64,000 bases of DNA from Helicobacter felis ATCC 49179 (lineage in GTDB: Bacteria > Campylobacterota > Campylobacteria > Campylobacterales > Helicobacteraceae), in contig NC_014810.2 in the NCBI RefSeq assembly GCF_000200595.1, positions 630,311-694,310 of the forward strand, written 5' to 3'. Positions within the stretch are counted from its first letter, which is position 1; each line of letters opens with the position of its first letter. The position numbers and the translations under genes were made by a program. The notes under the pieces were generated by a model that worked only from the letters and a program-made list of their open reading frames with translations, was not told the origin of the DNA and did not search any database. Positions 36,645 to 45,741 of this stretch are shown one piece after another.

Positions 36645-37223
36645 CTATCGCTTCCACTCTATATGTCCGTTAATGCCGTGCTTTTCATAAACACTTAAGA
36701 CCTCTTCTAAGAAGGCCACTAGGTCATGTTCTTTATTCTTGCGCGCGCTCTCTAATAAGCGCATAAACATCTTTTTGCCTGTTTCAGTCTGATTAAAGTT
36801 TTTCTTTAAGAAATTGTGCCGTGCACACAGAGTTTGCCCATTTTCTAAGCTGGCTTGCCCGCCCAAATCTTTAGGTTTAATATGATCCACATGCAACTCT
36901 ACGCCTTCCTTTTGCCCTGCCCCACAGATCACGCATTTATACCCATCTCTCTCTAAAATCTGCTTTTTGAGCGCGGGGCTAAAATCTTCCAAATTTGGGC
37001 GTAAGGTGAAATTAGGATCATAGTGATACACCCCCTTGCCAACCTTGATTAAGTGTCCCTGTTGGTGGAGTTTTCTAATGCCTCGATCGGGGTCTCTAAA
37101 TACCTTGCCTGTGCGCTCTTTGTATTCTTTTACCACCCAATCGACCACCTCCGGGTGTGCGATGTTTCTGTGAGGATGGGCCTTGAAAAACTCCATAATC
37201 AAATCTTGTTGGCTAATGCTCAT
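36645..37223 (-). CDS. HNH restriction endonuclease with N-terminal winged-helix-like domain
   Basis: Predicted type II restriction enzyme paired with the upstream methyltransferase. 192 residues. The N-terminal roughly 90 look like a winged helix (EVVDWVVKEYKERTGKVFRD, GIRKLHQQGHLIKVGKGVY). The C-terminal HNH/beta-beta-alpha-Me nuclease has GYKCVICGAG, the catalytic HVDHIKPKDLGG near residue 127, and LCARHNFLKK with Cys positions fit for structural zinc. It overlaps the methyltransferase stop by 11 bases, so expression is coupled. Recognition site unknown. Confidence 0.88.
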   Translation of the reverse strand: MSISQQDLIMEFFKAHPHRNIAHPEVVDWVVKEYKERTGKVFRDPDRGIRKLHQQGHLIKVGKGVYHYDPNFTLRPNLEDFSPALKKQILERDGYKCVICGAGQKEGVELHVDHIKPKDLGGQASLENGQTLCARHNFLKKNFNQTETGKKMFMRLLESARKNKEHDLVAFLEEVLSVYEKHGINGHIEWKR

Positions 37224-37980
37224 TGAGGACCTTTAAAAAGCGTTCATAAGAGAGGGCGCAATAGGTAGGGTCTAATTCAATCCCTATAAAGGCGCGTTGG
37301 TTTAAGTGCGCTTCGATCATAGTTGTGCCGCTCCCACTAAAGGGATCGCAAATAGTGTCCCCCACAAAGCTAAAGAGTTTGATACAGCGCCGAGGCAATT
37401 CCCTAGGAAAGGGTGCAGGGTGTCCAATGCGCTTTTTAGATTCTCCATTAAAGCTCCAAAGTCCATTAGTCCATGCCATAAATTCCTCCTTGCTAATATC
37501 GCTCACGCCCTTAAAGGGCTTTTTCCACACTTGTTTATACAAAATGACAATGAGCTCCACAGGGGCGATCACATAGGGGGCAGACGCGCTTAGCCAACTT
37601 CCCCACGCCGTGCGCCTAGAGATATTGCCTTCATTCCACACAATGCTGCTATGATAAGACCAACCCACTTTTTTAGCCAAAGTGATCAAATCCGCTCCCA
37701 CACTCTGCGCTCCGCCTTTATTTTTATCTAAGGGGATGTTCAGGCACAAACGCCCGCTTGTTTTAGTCCATTGATAAACATTCTCCAGCCAACACGCGCT
37801 AAAGTCTAAATATTCTTGGTAGCTTTGAGCGTCTTGACTGGCGTTATAGGCAATGCCCACATTGTAGGGCGGGGAGGTGATGATGCAATCTAGGCACTCT
37901 TGGGGCAAGAGAGCTGAATTAAGCGCGCTAGCTTGATAAAGGCGGCTTTGATTATGGGTAAAAAAAATATCTTGTTTCAT
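37213..37980 (-). CDS. DNA N4/N6 amino-methyltransferase (beta class) of a type II R-M system
   Basis: Methylates an exocyclic amino group to protect from the adjacent HNH nuclease. 255 residues with the catalytic motif IV TSPPYNVG near residue 35, and the AdoMet motif I DPFSGSGTTMIEAHL near residue 217. Catalytic before AdoMet motif gives the beta-class order. The short target-recognition region lies between them. The specificity cannot be read from sequence. It is first in a two-gene operon (M then R). Confidence 0.93.
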   Translation of the reverse strand: MKQDIFFTHNQSRLYQASALNSALLPQECLDCIITSPPYNVGIAYNASQDAQSYQEYLDFSACWLENVYQWTKTSGRLCLNIPLDKNKGGAQSVGADLITLAKKVGWSYHSSIVWNEGNISRRTAWGSWLSASAPYVIAPVELIVILYKQVWKKPFKGVSDISKEEFMAWTNGLWSFNGESKKRIGHPAPFPRELPRRCIKLFSFVGDTICDPFSGSGTTMIEAHLNQRAFIGIELDPTYCALSYERFLKVLNEH

Positions 37981-38090
37981 AGATTACCTATTGTGATCAT
38001 AGTGAGCTCGACATTCTAACACATTTGCGCGCGTCTCTATTCAGTAGAAGCTTAAAGAGATACACTACTTTCTAGCCAAAAGGGTTGTTA

Positions 38091-38429
38091 ATGCAAGGTT
38101 TGTTTAGTCTAAAAAATGCGTTTTGGGTGTGGCTTGTGGCTGGGTTGTTTTGTCTGAATGGACGAGATACCTTGTTTTATGATCCAAGTTGTGATGAGGC
38201 TTGGAATCTTGTATTTCCCGATGAGGATAAAAATGAAGACGACAAAAAAACCCTGCGTGCCCCAAGATGAGAAAAAGGCAGATTACTACGAAGAGCTCTG
38301 CCATAAGAATGCTAACTTTCCTGCAAAAATCTACAATCACAGCCCAATGAACACGACGGGTGCTTTGATATTCGTGGCGGGGTAGACCCTAAATCACTAG
38401 ACAAGGGGCCTACTGAATATGAGTATTAA
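38091..38429 (+). pseudogene. Frameshifted small secreted protein gene
   Basis: Frame 1 from ATG 38091 (AAAAGGG at 38078) gives a signal-like leader (NAFWVWLVAGLFCLNGRD) and DTLFYDPSCDEAWNLVFPDE, then stops at 38268. A plausible continuation lies in frame 2 (VPQDEKKADYYEELCHKNAN, 38252-38340). It then returns to frame 1 as NEHDGCFDIRGGVDPKSLDK, ending at 38429. The first shift falls at an A7 run (about 38239-38246). Two small compensating indels, or an A-tract phase switch, would explain it. Cys-containing exported protein, family unknown. It ends overlapping coaE by 4 bases. Confidence 0.55.
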
Positions 38430-39019
38430 CTCCCCTTGATTTGGGCTAGCAATCTGTCTACCTCTGCTTGCAAGTGTTTTAAGTCTTTAGAATTATCCAA
38501 CACGAAGGGGCTTAGGGACTTTTTAATTTCTACATCCATCTGGGTGTTGAGGCGTTGTTCTATTTGCTCTAAACTTAAGCCATCGCGCGTTTGCAGGCGG
38601 GTAATCTGCAATTCTCTAGGCGCGTAAATCAACACCACTTGAGAAATCCCATAGGTCTTGATCCCCTCAATTTCAAAGAAAAGCGGGATGTCTAAAAAAT
38701 AGGGCTGGTGGTGGGCTTCTAGTTCTTGGGCTTGCTCTAACATTTTAGCGCGCACTTTGGGGTGAATCAAGGACTCTAATTTGGTGCGCGCGCTCTTGTT
38801 AGTAAAGATAAGTGGGGCTAGAGCTTGGCGCGTGATGGTGTTGTTTGTAGCCACCTCAGGGAAGAGCTGGGCGATCTCTGTATTGTGTTGCTCAAAGAGT
38901 TCATGGGCGATTTTGTCCGCATCCAGCACGCTATAGCCATGCAGGCTTAAGAGACTAGCTACCGTGCTCTTGCCCGTGCCAATCCCCCCGGTGAGCACAA
39001 AGGCGTGTTTTAAATTCAA
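38426..39019 (-). CDS. coaE: Dephospho-CoA kinase
   Basis: Last step of coenzyme A synthesis. 197 residues with the P-loop LTGGIGTGKSTVASLL near the N-terminus, LDADKIAHELFEQ (catalytic Asp), and the DIPLFFEIEG region. It starts at TTG overlapping the speE TGA (TTGA), third gene of ggt-speE-coaE. The order speE-coaE matches H. pylori HP0832-HP0831 as I recall. Confidence 0.95.
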   Translation of the reverse strand: MNLKHAFVLTGGIGTGKSTVASLLSLHGYSVLDADKIAHELFEQHNTEIAQLFPEVATNNTITRQALAPLIFTNKSARTKLESLIHPKVRAKMLEQAQELEAHHQPYFLDIPLFFEIEGIKTYGISQVVLIYAPRELQITRLQTRDGLSLEQIEQRLNTQMDVEIKKSLSPFVLDNSKDLKHLQAEVDRLLAQIKGS

Positions 39020-39735
39020 TTTTTAAGCAAACGCGCGCACGCGCCCTTGAGCCACTGAGGCTGGGCAAAGGCAGCATGGTGGATTTCAGCATTATAGTAA
39101 CGCAAGCCATCGAGCATGTCGATTTTTTGGAGCAACATATCCGCTAGGGGGTGGTAATGTTTAGAAATAAAAAGATAAATCTGAGGCGTGGGAGCGTAGG
39201 GGGTGTTAAAAGGCATCAGAATTTGCGCACAGGTTTGCAAATCTTTGAGCGTGTCCTTAAAGGCTTCTTGCTCGAGAAGAGGACTAGGAGCGACTGAGAC
39301 CATGAAACCCCTAGGGGCTAGCATGCGTTGCAAGCCGTCCACTTGGTGGGCGTTGAGGGTGCTTAAAGAGATGATAATGTCATAGGGCTGTAAATCTAGG
39401 TCTAAAATCCTATCATAAAGCTTGAAGCGCGCATGGGTTTTAGTCTCTTGAAATTGAGGCAAAAAGGTGTGTAGGTTTTCTAACATTGCGCGATCTTCTT
39501 GCACAAAATCTACATGCATGTCTTCGTGCTTTAGCAATTCAAAAGCGATTTGGGTATCAAACCCTCCGGTAATGAGCGCGCGTTTAGGGTTGGGGTGCAC
39601 GCACGCGCTCACATGTGCCAATAACTCACTTTGAATAAAGGGATAATTTTGAAAAAACATCCATTCCTGTGTGTCATGACGCACGATCCCTACTTGTGCA
39701 CAATCTGTTCCGACAATTTCTAAATGGTGTGTCAT
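39016..39735 (-). CDS. speE: Spermidine synthase-like protein
   Basis: Predicted aminopropyltransferase or a relative. 239 residues, shorter than classic SpeE (about 280). The Rossmann core is visible (RALITGGFDTQIAFELLKHE, then VDFVQEDRAMLENL, and YDIIISLSTLNAHQVDGL). However, the usual GGGDGG glycine loop is reduced to TGGFD and the catalytic Asp region is weak. Similar divergent SpeE proteins occur in H. pylori. The ATG shares bases with the ggt stop (TAATG), so it is translated with ggt. Confidence 0.85.
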   Translation of the reverse strand: MTHHLEIVGTDCAQVGIVRHDTQEWMFFQNYPFIQSELLAHVSACVHPNPKRALITGGFDTQIAFELLKHEDMHVDFVQEDRAMLENLHTFLPQFQETKTHARFKLYDRILDLDLQPYDIIISLSTLNAHQVDGLQRMLAPRGFMVSVAPSPLLEQEAFKDTLKDLQTCAQILMPFNTPYAPTPQIYLFISKHYHPLADMLLQKIDMLDGLRYYNAEIHHAAFAQPQWLKGACARLLKN

Positions 39736-41417
39736 TAAAACTCTTTACGAGGGTCTTGTGCCCCATACATGAGGCGACTTTTTTGATCCACAACAATCGC
39801 ATTTACATCACCCATAACGGGCTTCACAACAATTTTGTAACCCATTTTCTCTAAATTTTCCTGCACATCTTTAACCATGCCAAAGGGTTCGGTGCGGATT
39901 TCATCGGGCAACCATTGCATGTGGAAGCGTGGCGCGCTCACAGCCTGAGAGATATTCATGCCATGATCGATGACATTGCTGATCACCTGCAACACGGTGG
40001 TGATGATGCGCGCCCCTCCGGGGCTACCCACCACCATAAAGACTTTATTCTGTTTGAGCACAATAGTAGGCGACATGGAGCTAAGGGGTCTTTTGCCCGG
40101 CTCAATTGCATTAGCGTCTCCCCCTACAAGTCCATAAAGATTGGGCACACCGGGCTTGATAGAGAAATCATCCATTTCATTATTAAGTAAAAAGCCCGCG
40201 CCATTTATCGCTGCTGCACTGCCATAGTAATCATTAATGGTGTAGGTGATACTTACCGCATTACCCCATTTGTCTGCAACAGAGTAATGCGTGGTGTTCT
40301 TGCCCTCATGGATTTGTCCCAAACCGGGGTTAATTTTTGCGCTGTCCAATGCCTTATCTTTGGGAATGCCTTGATAAATCTTCTTTGCATAATCCTTGTC
40401 GGTAAGTCTAGCTGTGGGCACATCAATGAAGTCTGGATCGCCCATAAACACGGAGCGATCGGCATAGGCTTGGCGCATCGCCTCCGCCATAATATGAATA
40501 GTCTTGCTAGAGCCAAAGCCCAAGTCATGGATATTAGCATTTTCCATTGTGTTTAGCATTTCTATGATATGTGTCCCTCCAGAGCTAGGAGGTGCCATAG
40601 AGATGATTTTATAGCCCCGATAACTCCCTTCAATGGGTTTGCGCCACACCACTTGGTAACTAGCCAAATCTTTTTTAGTGATAATTCCTCCATTTTTAGC
40701 CATATCTTTTGCGATCAGATCAGCGATAGGACCTTTATAGAAAGCCTGTGCTCCGCCATTTTTAATCAAAGTGAGGGTTTTAGCCAAATCTTTTTGCACC
40801 AAGAGATCCCCTGCGCTATAGGCGACCAAACCCTTTTTAAGAAAATACTTGCGACTGCTGGCATATTTGGCAAAGCGAGGTTTGGCATCTAGCATGGTTT
40901 CTCCCTGCCTTTGGGTGAGTCTAAAACCCTTTTGTGCTAGCTCAATCGCAGGCTGGATCAACACCGCGCGCTTTTTTGTGCCGTATTTTTTGAGCATGGC
41001 TTCTAATCCTGCCACAGTGCCCGGAACTCCAGCAGCCAAATAGCCATCCGTGCTTAGCTTAGGAATCACATTGCCATTTTTATCTAAATACATGTTTCTG
41101 CTCGCTCCAAGCGGAGCTTTTTCTCTAAAATCTAAAGTAATATTCTCTCCATTGGCTAGGTGAATTACTGCAAACCCACCCCCGCCTAAATTGCCCGCCA
41201 CCGGATGCACCACCGCTAGGGCATAACCCATTGCTACTGCCGCATCGATCGCATTCCCTCCCTCATCTAAAACCTTTTGTCCGATTTTATCTGCTAAAGG
41301 ATGACTAGAGAGAGCTAACGCTCTGCCCTTAATGGGGGGTAAACTTGCCGCAAGAACACTGCTAGCTATCCCCACACTTGCCCATAGCACCACCGCTACA
41401 CGCCATACTCTCACCAT
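39735..41417 (-). CDS. ggt: Secreted gamma-glutamyltranspeptidase
   Basis: Hydrolyses glutathione and glutamine in the periplasm or outside the cell. In gastric Helicobacter it aids colonisation and inhibits T cells. 560 residues: a signal peptide (VAVVLWASVGIASSVLAAS), a large subunit, and the autocleavage site KNTTHYSVADKWGNAVS with nucleophile Thr about 375. Further marks are DFREKAPLGAS (substrate Arg near 98) and the small-subunit SPGGARIITTV. The total length fits the pro-enzyme. The start has AGGAG 5 bases upstream. It leads ggt-speE-coaE. Confidence 0.97.
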   Translation of the reverse strand: MVRVWRVAVVLWASVGIASSVLAASLPPIKGRALALSSHPLADKIGQKVLDEGGNAIDAAVAMGYALAVVHPVAGNLGGGGFAVIHLANGENITLDFREKAPLGASRNMYLDKNGNVIPKLSTDGYLAAGVPGTVAGLEAMLKKYGTKKRAVLIQPAIELAQKGFRLTQRQGETMLDAKPRFAKYASSRKYFLKKGLVAYSAGDLLVQKDLAKTLTLIKNGGAQAFYKGPIADLIAKDMAKNGGIITKKDLASYQVVWRKPIEGSYRGYKIISMAPPSSGGTHIIEMLNTMENANIHDLGFGSSKTIHIMAEAMRQAYADRSVFMGDPDFIDVPTARLTDKDYAKKIYQGIPKDKALDSAKINPGLGQIHEGKNTTHYSVADKWGNAVSITYTINDYYGSAAAINGAGFLLNNEMDDFSIKPGVPNLYGLVGGDANAIEPGKRPLSSMSPTIVLKQNKVFMVVGSPGGARIITTVLQVISNVIDHGMNISQAVSAPRFHMQWLPDEIRTEPFGMVKDVQENLEKMGYKIVVKPVMGDVNAIVVDQKSRLMYGAQDPRKEF

Positions 41418-41460
41418 GCTAACTCCTGATGTTTCTTAAAATATCTTAACACAGCTAGAC

Positions 41461-41488
41461 TTACAGCTAGCACAAATAGGCTATAATG
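41461..41488 (+). promoter_or_regulatory. Promoter of dnaX-tsaE-lptB-rpoN operon
   Basis: TTACAG (41461-41466), 16-base spacer, TATAAT (41483-41488), 16 bases before the dnaX start. It lies in the divergent ggt/dnaX gap. Confidence 0.6.
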
Positions 41489-41504
41489 CCACAAATCCAA
41501 AAGG

Positions 41505-42980
41505 ATGCCTGTGGTTCTAGCTCTTAAATATCGCCCTAAACATTTTCAGGATTTGGTAGGACAAGAAAGCGTGTCTAAAACCCTAAGTTTGGCTTTAGAG
41601 CAGGGGCGTTTAGCGCATGCCTATTTGTTTAGTGGGCTTAGGGGTTCGGGCAAGACTTCTAGCGCGCGCATTTTTGCCCGCGCCTTGCAGTGTGAAAAAG
41701 CCCCCACCAGCACTCCCTGCGATGTCTGCGCTAATTGTGTTGATGCGCTACAAAATAAGCATGTAGACATTATCGAAATGGATGGCGCGTCTAACCGCCG
41801 TATTGAAGACATACGAGAAGTGATTGAGCAGACCAAGTACCAACCTAGCATGGGAGCTTTTAAGATTTTTATTATCGATGAAGTGCACATGCTCACTAAG
41901 GAAGCCTTTAATGCTTTGCTAAAAACGCTTGAAGAACCTCCTCCTCGTGTCAAATTCATTTTGGCCACTACAGATCCTCTCAAACTCCCCGCCACCATTC
42001 TTAGCCGCACCCAGCATTTTCATTTTAAAAAAATCCCCCCTAAAGCCATTGTGGCGCATTTGCAACACATCTTAAGTTTGGAGGGCGTGCAATACCAAGA
42101 GGGGGTCTTAGAGATATTAGCTAGAAGTGGGGGAGGGAGCTTGCGAGACACTTTAACTCTCACTGAGCAGGCCATTAATTACAGTGCAGGTCCCCTCACT
42201 CTTGAGATGATTACACGGATGTTAGGTCTAGTGGACATGCAAGTTTTGCATGATTTTTTTCAAGCTCTTAGGGATAATCCGGAGCGCATCTGTGACTCTT
42301 TGAGACTTTTTGAAGAATACGACCCGCAAGTGGTGCTTGATGAGATGTCTCTTTTTCTTAAAGAAGCTCTGCTCCATAAAACTTTTCCACTGAATTTAGT
42401 GGATGCGTGGATGGGTGTTTTGGCCCAAGCCAAGTCTCTTTTGCATGCGGGCGTGGATGGGGGTTTTGTCTTAACTCTGAGCGCGCTCAAAATGCAAGCA
42501 ACGCCCACACCTCAAGCGCCATCACTCTCTCAACGCCCAGCACCAATACCCACTCAAACTCCAACACCACCTCCAGCACCACCCAAACAACCCACCCCTC
42601 AAGAACTTTTTGAGAAGCTTATTGTAAGGATTCATGCTCATAATCCCGATTTGGGCAACCTCTTTAAAAAATTTGTCCAATTCCATGCTTTTGAAAATAA
42701 AACTCTTTGGTGGGTTTCAAGAGCGGATGCCCATGCTAAAGGAATTTTGATGCAACATTTTGAGTTGATCAAACAACTTGTAGCAGAGGTCTTTGGTGAG
42801 GGCGTGCAGGCTCAAGCCCTAAAGGTTACTTCTCCCTCAGAGCCTCCCCCCCCTCCTTCTGCAACTCCTCCCCCCACAGCTCCGAATTTACGCGAGCAAT
42901 TCATGCAAGAAAACTCCAATTTAGTAGGGGCGATGCAAGAGCATTTAGGGATTGTTGATGTCAAGGTGGAAAAATCTTGA
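41505..42980 (+). CDS. dnaX: DNA polymerase III subunit gamma/tau
   Basis: Clamp-loader ATPase. 491 residues: Walker A GLRGSGKTSSARIFARAL near residue 44, zinc Cys set (CEKAPTSTPCDVCANC), Walker B FIIDEVHML, sensor ATTDPLKLPATILSRTQ. Then come a collar and two Pro/Thr-rich linkers (about 335-370 and 445-465). The C-terminal region is short. ATG 41505 directly abuts AAAAGG, too close for efficient use. GTG 41511, 6 bases after it, gives VLALKYRPK and may be the true start. A C8 run at 42846-42853 lies in the second linker, and the TGA overlaps the tsaE start. Confidence 0.94.
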   Translation: MPVVLALKYRPKHFQDLVGQESVSKTLSLALEQGRLAHAYLFSGLRGSGKTSSARIFARALQCEKAPTSTPCDVCANCVDALQNKHVDIIEMDGASNRRIEDIREVIEQTKYQPSMGAFKIFIIDEVHMLTKEAFNALLKTLEEPPPRVKFILATTDPLKLPATILSRTQHFHFKKIPPKAIVAHLQHILSLEGVQYQEGVLEILARSGGGSLRDTLTLTEQAINYSAGPLTLEMITRMLGLVDMQVLHDFFQALRDNPERICDSLRLFEEYDPQVVLDEMSLFLKEALLHKTFPLNLVDAWMGVLAQAKSLLHAGVDGGFVLTLSALKMQATPTPQAPSLSQRPAPIPTQTPTPPPAPPKQPTPQELFEKLIVRIHAHNPDLGNLFKKFVQFHAFENKTLWWVSRADAHAKGILMQHFELIKQLVAEVFGEGVQAQALKVTSPSEPPPPPSATPPPTAPNLREQFMQENSNLVGAMQEHLGIVDVKVEKS

Positions 42981-43396
42981 AAGAGATCATAGCAGGACTG
43001 CAGGATTTAGATCGAGTGTTGGATCATTTGGACCAACACCGCAAAGAACATCAAATTGTTTTGTTGCGAGGTGATTTGGCTAGTGGTAAAACAACTTTAG
43101 TACAACGCTTTTGCGCACGCCACCACGCTCTTCAAGCCACTTCGCCTACTTTTACTTTAGCGCATCACTACCCCGGAGGCGAATTTGAGATTTACCATTA
43201 TGATTTTTACCGCAAAGATGTTCAAGAGCTTTTGTTGATGGGTGTTTTGGATCATTTGCAATATGTAGGCGTGCATTTTGTAGAATGGGGGACGGAGACT
43301 TTAAAGAAAATACTCATCCAAGCAGGTTTTGAAGTGCTGATCATCACCCTAGAGAGAAGAGATCGTCTTTGTTGCTATAGGTTCAATAATGGATAA
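42977..43396 (+). CDS. tsaE: tRNA threonylcarbamoyladenosine biosynthesis ATPase TsaE
   Basis: ATPase partner of TsaB/TsaD in t6A37 modification. 139 residues with the P-loop [16 protein letters not shown] (usually GDLGAGKTT), the switch [14 protein letters not shown], and HYDFYRKD and HFVEWGTE near the C-terminus. It starts at TTG overlapping the dnaX TGA (TTGA), and its 3' end overlaps lptB by 8 bases. Confidence 0.93.
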   Translation: MKEIIAGLQDLDRVLDHLDQHRKEHQIVLLRGDLASGKTTLVQRFCARHHALQATSPTFTLAHHYPGGEFEIYHYDFYRKDVQELLLMGVLDHLQYVGVHFVEWGTETLKKILIQAGFEVLIITLERRDRLCCYRFNNG

Positions 43397-44111
43397 ACTC
43401 AGCGCGATCAATTTGAGCAAACAGATCAAAAAGACCAAGATCGTGCATGATGTTTCCTTAGAGGTAGAGAGTGGACAGGTAGTGGGCTTGCTAGGGCCCA
43501 ATGGCGCGGGTAAAACGACGACTTTTTATATGATTTGCGGGCTCTTGCAACCTAGTGGAGGAAAAGTTACGCTTAATGACATCGATCTCTCTAGTTATCC
43601 TTTGCATAAGCGATCTAATTTGGGGATTGGCTATCTCCCTCAAGAATCGAGCATTTTTAAGGATTTGAGTGTTTTGGACAATCTCATGTTGGCTGCTCAG
43701 ACCACTTTTAAAACCTCTAAGGAAGCTATGCAACGCATAGAGGAGATGCTAGAGGCGTTTAACATTCAGGCTATTCAAGATCGCAAGGGCATGTCTTTGA
43801 GCGGGGGGGAGAGGCGGCGCGTAGAGATAGCACGCGCGCTCATCAAAAGCCCTAAATTCATTCTGCTTGATGAACCCTTTGCTGGAGTGGATCCTATTGC
43901 AGTGTTGGATATTCAAAAGATCATCGAACACCTTGTAGAGATGAATATCGGGGTGCTCATTACCGATCACAATGTGCGCGAAACCTTGAGCGTGTGCCAT
44001 CGGGCTTATGTGATCAAGAGTGGGACTTTGCTCGCTAGTGGTAGCAGTGATCAAATTTATGACAATGAACTGGTCAGAAAACACTACTTGGGCGAGCATT
44101 TTAAAGCATGA
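43389..44111 (+). CDS. lptB: LPS export ABC transporter ATPase LptB
   Basis: Powers LPS extraction from the inner membrane with LptFGC. 240 residues: Walker [18 protein letters not shown]-loop [15 protein letters not shown], signature [16 protein letters not shown], Walker [17 protein letters not shown], switch His in [10 protein letters not shown]. Fits the LptB family, also called YhbG, and its linkage to rpoN. The TGA overlaps the rpoN ATG. Confidence 0.96.
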   Translation: MDKLSAINLSKQIKKTKIVHDVSLEVESGQVVGLLGPNGAGKTTTFYMICGLLQPSGGKVTLNDIDLSSYPLHKRSNLGIGYLPQESSIFKDLSVLDNLMLAAQTTFKTSKEAMQRIEEMLEAFNIQAIQDRKGMSLSGGERRRVEIARALIKSPKFILLDEPFAGVDPIAVLDIQKIIEHLVEMNIGVLITDHNVRETLSVCHRAYVIKSGTLLASGSSDQIYDNELVRKHYLGEHFKA

Positions 44112-45388
44112 TGGCTATTTTACGCCCCACCCCCACCCCTGCCCCCAAAGGCAAGCTTTCTGCAACGCTTAAGAGTTGGCTACCTATTTTACAAAGCGGA
44201 CCCCTAGAGATGGAAGAAACTCTGCAAGGCTATGTTCAAGACAATCCTTGTGTGCGCGTGCAAAGTGCATTGAGCACGGACTTTAGTAGTCAAAAATTTT
44301 ACAAGCCCCCTCGCCCCAGCCTCAAAAACACTATGACAGATAAAATTGAGAGTTTGAGCGTTTATGCCTCTACTCTTTATGAGAGTTTGGAACAACAACT
44401 CTTGCCCCCCCTTTTTCCTACAGAGACTTCTTTAAAGATTGCCCACGACATTATAGAAAACCTTAATCGCGAAGGATATTTTGAAGGGGATGTGCAGGCG
44501 CAGGCTTTGGCCTTAGGCGTAGACGCGCAAGACTATGAAAAAGTGCGCCAACGCTTTGCCTATTTAGACCCTCCGGGAGTGGGAGCAGTGAGCCTAGAGG
44601 AGAGCTTTCTTTTCCAACTTACCCACCATGAAGAATTAGACACGCCCACTTACGATCTCTGTGTTAAGATTGTGCACCACCTTGAAAAGCATAAGGATTT
44701 TAGCCATTTGAAGGCTTATCCTAAAGCCATGAAGGTGATCACTTCTTTTAAAAATCCTCCTGCTATTGATTTTGATGAGGTATCTTTGCCCGTGATTCCT
44801 GATCTTTTTATTTGTGAGGACAATGGTGAGATTTCTGTGCGTCTTAATGATGCGTATTATCCTAAAATTGTGATCGAAGAATTGAATATTAAAGAGCCTT
44901 GCGGTTATCTCAAGGAAAAACTCAAGGAAGCTAGGGATTTGGTGGACGCGCTACAAATGCGCCAGCAAACACTCTTAAAAATTGGATTAATGCTCGTGGA
45001 ATACCAATACGATTTTTTTAAAGGCAAGGAGATCAAACCTATGCGCCTAGTGGATATTGCTAATGAATTTGGCTATTCCACTAGCACCATCTCGCGCGCC
45101 ATCGCTAATAAATATTTGGAATGCACGCGTGGAACTTTCCCTATCAAAAGCTTTTTTACTACAGCATTAGAGGGAGATATTTCCAACACCTCTATCAAAG
45201 ATTTTATTTTAGAGAGTGTCAAACAGGAGAATCCTCAGCGCCCTTTGAGTGATATGAAATTATTAGAATTGGTTGAAAATAAATTTGGACTTAAAATCGT
45301 GCGCCGCACTATTACCAAATACCGCAAACTTTTAAACATCGCTAGCTCTTCAGAGCGTAAAAAACTTTACAGTTTGCGCGCGCCTTAA
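44108..45388 (+). CDS. rpoN: RNA polymerase sigma-54 factor
   Basis: Directs transcription of middle flagellar genes with FlgR. 426 residues: an N-terminal region I ([19 protein letters not shown]), core-binding region, and a C-terminal DNA-binding part with [20 protein letters not shown] (HTH) and the RpoN box [12 protein letters not shown] near residue 400. Region I has few Gln compared with E. coli. ATGA overlap with lptB; the dnaX-tsaE-lptB-rpoN order is as in H. pylori. Confidence 0.96.
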   Translation: MMAILRPTPTPAPKGKLSATLKSWLPILQSGPLEMEETLQGYVQDNPCVRVQSALSTDFSSQKFYKPPRPSLKNTMTDKIESLSVYASTLYESLEQQLLPPLFPTETSLKIAHDIIENLNREGYFEGDVQAQALALGVDAQDYEKVRQRFAYLDPPGVGAVSLEESFLFQLTHHEELDTPTYDLCVKIVHHLEKHKDFSHLKAYPKAMKVITSFKNPPAIDFDEVSLPVIPDLFICEDNGEISVRLNDAYYPKIVIEELNIKEPCGYLKEKLKEARDLVDALQMRQQTLLKIGLMLVEYQYDFFKGKEIKPMRLVDIANEFGYSTSTISRAIANKYLECTRGTFPIKSFFTTALEGDISNTSIKDFILESVKQENPQRPLSDMKLLELVENKFGLKIVRRTITKYRKLLNIASSSERKKLYSLRAP

Positions 45389-45429
45389 GTCAAGGCGTGT
45401 TAAAATTCTCTTTTTTCAAAAGGAAGCCT

Positions 45430-45741
45430 ATGGAGACATTGAAACTAAGTGATGATGCCTTGTTTGCCTTATTTGCAAGTCTGAGCACCCCCACAGCCCC
45501 CCACCAAGCCCATGTCTATGTGCAAGCTTTTTCACATTTTAAGCATATTGCTTTGGGTACAAGCGACTTTGGCTATTCCTTCTATGCCCTAGGTAAAGCT
45601 TATGAAACGGGTTTAGGCGTTTCCAAAGACCTGCAAAAGGCCAAAGACCTTTATACAGAGGCGATCAAACGCTACCAAACTTACGAGGGGCAGGATGAGT
45701 CCCACCTGGAAGCGATCCGCGCCCTAGAGAAATGGCTCTGA
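45430..45741 (+). CDS. Small Sel1/TPR-like repeat protein
   Basis: 103 residues from ATG 45430 (AAGGAAG upstream; the earlier in-frame start at 45397 lacks one). One recognisable Sel1-type helical repeat, YALGKAYETGLGVSKDLQKA followed by KDLYTEAIKRY, and no signal peptide, so it is cytosolic. It follows rpoN closely and its last 18 bases overlap the convergent His-rich gene. Probably a protein-interaction module; partner unknown. Confidence 0.7.
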   Translation: METLKLSDDALFALFASLSTPTAPHQAHVYVQAFSHFKHIALGTSDFGYSFYALGKAYETGLGVSKDLQKAKDLYTEAIKRYQTYEGQDESHLEAIRALEKWL

